32,791 nucleotides of DNA from the NCBI GenBank assembly GCA_964544085.1, contig CAZIZT010000023.1, forward strand, positions 1-32,791, in the 5' to 3' direction. Origin of the DNA: CAZIZT01 sp964544085 (GTDB lineage: Bacteria > Campylobacterota_A > Desulfurellia > Desulfurellales > Hippeaceae). The translations under genes and the position numbers were made by a program. The notes under the pieces were generated by a model, which was not told the DNA's origin, did no database searches, and was given only the letters and a program-made list of their open reading frames with translations. Shown here one piece after another: positions 32,043-32,791 of the stretch (positions are counted from its first letter, which is position 1; each line of letters opens with the position of its first letter).

Positions 32043-32047
32043 AGATA

Positions 32048-32075
32048 TTGACAATAATATCGTATATGATATTAT
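32048..32075 (+). promoter_or_regulatory. hicAB promoter and overlapping operator palindrome
   Basis: TTGACA (32048-32053) and TATTAT (32070-32075) are spaced by 16 bp. The spacer and the -10 box are covered by an exact inverted repeat: ATAATATC (32054-32061) and GATATTAT (32068-32075) around the 6-bp GTATAT. A dimeric ribbon-helix-helix repressor is expected to bind such a site and occlude RNA polymerase. HicB, encoded downstream, carries that domain. Confidence 0.75.
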
Positions 32076-32090
32076 TTGAAGGAAGGGTTG

Positions 32091-32369
32091 ATGGAAAATA
32101 TTAAACGAATATGCAAGCTTTTAGAAAATTTATTTAATAACCCTAAAGATGTAAGATTTGAGGACCTTGATAAACTACTAAAAGCATTTGATTATGAAGT
32201 TCGTCAGCCAAGAGGAGGCAGCAGCCATTACGTTTACAGAAAAAAAGGAAAGGAGATGCTAATAACCATTCCCTATAAAAAACCTGTTAAACAGTATTAC
32301 GTAAAACAGGTTATAAAACTACTTGAGTTGGAGGATTACTATGAAGAAAACTGCAAAAGAAAGTATTGA
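32091..32369 (+). CDS. hicA: HicA-type toxin (mRNA interferase)
   Basis: This is a small basic dsRBD-like protein of 92 residues. The GGSSHYVYRKKG motif contains the candidate catalytic His46, and the following ITIPYKKPVKQYYVKQVIK is the usual HicA tail. Such toxins cleave mRNA and are blocked by HicB. The ATG at 32091 follows AAGGA by seven bases; an upstream TTG at 32076 would lie inside the promoter's start region. It overlaps hicB by 29 bp, so the toxin is encoded first. A length of 92 residues is somewhat longer than the usual 60-80. Confidence 0.88.
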   Translation: MENIKRICKLLENLFNNPKDVRFEDLDKLLKAFDYEVRQPRGGSSHYVYRKKGKEMLITIPYKKPVKQYYVKQVIKLLELEDYYEENCKRKY

Positions 32370-32745
32370 ATATTATATGAGTTTACCTTACACAATAGAG
32401 ATCATTCCATATCCCGAGGGAGGATTTTTTGCAAAAGTTAAAGAGCTTGAAGGTTGTATGACAGAAGGCGATACCTTAGAAGAAGCTTATAAAATGATAG
32501 AAGACGCTAAAAGAGCATGGCTTGAAGTTGCTTTAGAGGAAAGCATAGATATACCTCTCCCAGAATCTATAAGAGAAGAGAATTACAGCGGAAGAATCCT
32601 TCTTAGGCTTCCAAAATCCCTTCATAGGAAACTGGCTGAATCTGCTAAAAAAGAGGGTGTAAGTATAAATGCCTATATAACAACTCTTTTATCCTTAGCT
32701 TCAGTAAAACGGAAGATATCCCCGAAAATGATCAAATTCCAATAA
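32341..32745 (+). CDS. hicB: HicB-type antitoxin with C-terminal ribbon-helix-helix domain
   Basis: This is a 134-residue antitoxin. Residues about 15-75 are a HicB-like fold with the typical YPEGGFFAKVKELEGCMTEG and TLEEAYKMIEDAKRAWLE blocks. Residues about 85-118 (SGRILLRLPKSLHRKLAE, then GVSINAYITTLL) form an Arc/CopG-type ribbon-helix-helix DNA-binding domain. It neutralises HicA and, by inference, autorepresses through the palindrome in the promoter. The ATG at 32341 has GGAGG six bases upstream. The stop is within 50 bp of the window end. Confidence 0.9.
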   Translation: MKKTAKESIEYYMSLPYTIEIIPYPEGGFFAKVKELEGCMTEGDTLEEAYKMIEDAKRAWLEVALEESIDIPLPESIREENYSGRILLRLPKSLHRKLAESAKKEGVSINAYITTLLSLASVKRKISPKMIKFQ

Positions 32746-32791
32746 AAGTAACATTAAAATCAACAAAAAACAGATATAGAGAAGCAGAGGA

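Overview
This window is a bacterial chromosome segment, mid-40s %GC by eye over most of its length and visibly more AT-rich at both ends. No rRNA or other lineage marker is present. A two-membrane bacterium from a thermophilic or extremotolerant lineage (Desulfurellales, Nitrospirae or deep Proteobacteria-like) would fit: TreT is mainly known from thermophiles, and compact overlapping operons, ManC and a PflX-like radical SAM protein are also present. This placement is low-confidence inference.

Layout. (1) 1-660 is AT-rich and gene-poor; it holds two short tandem repeats and a frameshifted, truncated IS5-type transposase remnant. (2) 666-1511 encodes a secreted proline-rich protein. (3) 1644-6920 (+) carries a NitT/TauT-like ABC transporter made of a fused double permease and an ATPase with a C-terminal accessory domain, then manC and a radical SAM gene. 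(4) 6908-12126 (-) is a tightly overlapped nfo-cobU-cobT-cobS-cobD-cbiB operon, covering late steps of adenosylcobalamin assembly headed by a DNA-repair nuclease. (5) 12232-17324 (+) is a ribD-ribE-ribBA-ribH-nusB-pyrF-pyrE operon joining riboflavin synthesis, an antitermination factor and the last two steps of UMP synthesis. (6) 17405-18097 is a UPF0173 metallo-beta-lactamase-fold hydrolase ending in a clear terminator; topA (-) converges on it. (7) 20489-23866 encodes three membrane proteins: an EamA exporter, a MarC protein and a ClC channel/antiporter with a cytosolic tail. (8) 23917-28017 is a trehalose cluster: an OtsA-OtsB fusion, a protein with two DUF5752-like repeats, and a TreT-like glycosyltransferase. 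A small Gly-rich zinc-ribbon gene follows. (9) 28265-30244 has cardiolipin synthase (-), a cupin and tRNA-Arg(CCU). (10) 30245-32791 is more AT-rich, with a 530-bp ORF-poor stretch, a solitary bioB and a hicAB toxin-antitoxin pair with a well-formed operator.

The most noteworthy observations are these. The uncharacterised DUF5752-like protein sits between two independent trehalose-making enzymes and is itself an internal duplication. The starts of nfo, ribD and cls each lie 6-7 nt below a good -10 box with no Shine-Dalgarno, suggesting leaderless mRNAs. Two TopA zinc fingers share an exact 46-bp DNA repeat. The hicAB promoter contains a perfect 8-6-8 inverted repeat. The AT-rich hicAB end follows a tRNA gene, suggesting a possible island boundary.
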